From G963675935 sp963823895 (GTDB lineage: Bacteria > Planctomycetota > Planctomycetia > Pirellulales > Thermoguttaceae), in NCBI GenBank assembly GCA_963823895.1, contig CAWGNG010000017.1, positions 1-64,000 of the forward strand: a stretch of DNA of 64,000 bases. The letters run 5' to 3'. Made by a program: the position numbers and the translations under genes. The notes beneath the pieces were generated by a model. That model did not search any database, was not told the origin of the DNA, and saw only the letters and a program-made list of their open reading frames with translations. Within the stretch, counting starts at the first letter, position 1. Every line of letters begins with the position of its first letter. This document shows, piece by piece, positions 63,667 to 64,000 of this stretch.

Positions 63667-63747
63667 GCCGTGTGCGGGCTGGGCGTAGGGGTACGCCGAT
63701 CACCTGCCACCGAACTCCTACGCGGTGGCAGGCTGCCCGCACACGGC
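63667..63747 (+). other. Three-way-junction fold upstream of the recombinase
   Basis: GCCGTGTGCGGGC (63667-63679) pairs perfectly with GCCCGCACACGGC (63735-63747). Inside are two hairpins: GGCGTA/TACGCC with a GGGG loop (63682-63697) and CCTGCCACCG/CGGTGGCAGG with a ten-base loop (63703-63732). It ends 48 bases before the recombinase start. It could be an RNA element, a recombination site or a terminator-like fold. Confidence 0.65.
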
Positions 63748-63795
63748 CGTTTTCTGCGCAGACTACTGAACCCCAGAAGAAGGAGATAATACGCC

Positions 63796-64000
63796 ATGAC
63801 GGTTTACGGCATTACCCGCGCCAGCACCCGGAAGCAGCAGGCATCGCCCGAAGTCCAGGCGGAGATGATCCGCAAGCACTGTGCCGCCGTGCAACTGCCC
63901 GAGCCGACGATCCTCGACGAGCCGCTGGGCACTTCCGGCCGGACTACAGACTTTCGGCACCGCCCCCAAGGCCGTTGGCTCCTTCTTCACGCCCAACCCG
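63796..64000 (+). CDS. Serine recombinase/resolvase, cut by the window edge
   Basis: Sixty-eight residues are visible: MTVYGITRASTRKQQASPEV, with the Ser of the RAST motif as the expected nucleophile, followed by EMIRKHCAAVQLPE and FRHRPQGRWLLLHAQP, which matches the resolvase N-terminal domain. A strong GAAGGAG ribosome-binding site (63777-63783) precedes the ATG. Full length is unknown; it could be a small resolvase or a large integrase of the element. Confidence 0.85.
   Translation, partial: MTVYGITRASTRKQQASPEVQAEMIRKHCAAVQLPEPTILDEPLGTSGRTTDFRHRPQGRWLLLHAQP

Noticed and set aside
63597..63797. 66-codon minus-strand frame before the recombinase
   Set aside because: It runs through the three-way-junction fold, has no ribosome-binding site and shows no motif.

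Overview
The window is bacterial, GC-rich, and looks like a planctomycete, probably order Pirellulales. The evidence is a DUF1559 pilin-like protein, several PEP-CTERM proteins ending in EPSTLLLLG...AWRRR tails, TIGR03067 domains, a J-like domain fused to a membrane anchor, several groEL copies, short Tyr/Pro-rich secreted proteins and many palindromic intergenic repeats. No rRNA, complete tRNA or CRISPR array was seen.

Layout. 1-8.8 kb: a Tyr/Ala/Pro-rich secreted protein, an hrpA helicase gene broken by a 1-base deletion and by a hairpin insertion, and a secreted GH38 alpha-mannosidase. 9.1-12.8 kb: a housekeeping run, tpiA-secG-yicC-gmk-rpoZ-coaC. 13-17.4 kb: a zeta-toxin-like kinase with a small overlapping partner, clpB and an orphan antitoxin. 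17.5-28.2 kb: an NCS1 permease convergent with an eight-gene minus-strand catabolic cluster (PfkB kinase, class I aldolase, two URO-D proteins, two sugar-isomerase TIM barrels, a uronate-isomerase-like amidohydrolase, a Gfo/Idh dehydrogenase). 28.3-36.7 kb: GDPD, a lipoprotein, then a proteostasis block read on the minus strand: groEL2, groES, groEL1, dnaJ, grpE, fmdB, yacG.

37-44.6 kb is patchy accessory DNA: two PEP-CTERM/beta-helix remnants, a BlaI repressor with an M56 sensor protease and a clear 17-bp inverted-repeat operator, an IS66 copy with recognisable ends, an orphan PD-(D/E)XK nuclease and a DUF433 antitoxin. 44.7-50.6 kb is a compact locus with a short Hsp70, an FHA-like membrane protein carrying a degenerate trypsin fold, a secreted protein and a divergent membrane J-like protein lacking HPD; it may be a specialised envelope chaperone system. 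50.8-52.3 kb is an intact IS4-family element inside a large palindrome.

From 54.7 kb to the right edge is a probable integrated element. It starts at the 5' half of a tRNA-Arg(ACG) gene cut just after the anticodon loop, and the window ends inside a serine recombinase gene. It carries a VWA metallopeptidase-like protein, a clamp-loader-like AAA ATPase, DUF6573 and small zinc-ribbon proteins, plus two PEP-CTERM cassettes. Both cassettes are preceded, at exactly the same 41-nt spacing, by a conserved ~86-nt leader that looks like an unassigned cis-regulatory RNA. A three-way-junction structure precedes the recombinase.

Several genes carry single-base frameshifts, often at G runs, so some breaks may be assembly errors. 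All family calls are from reading motifs by eye; no database search was run.
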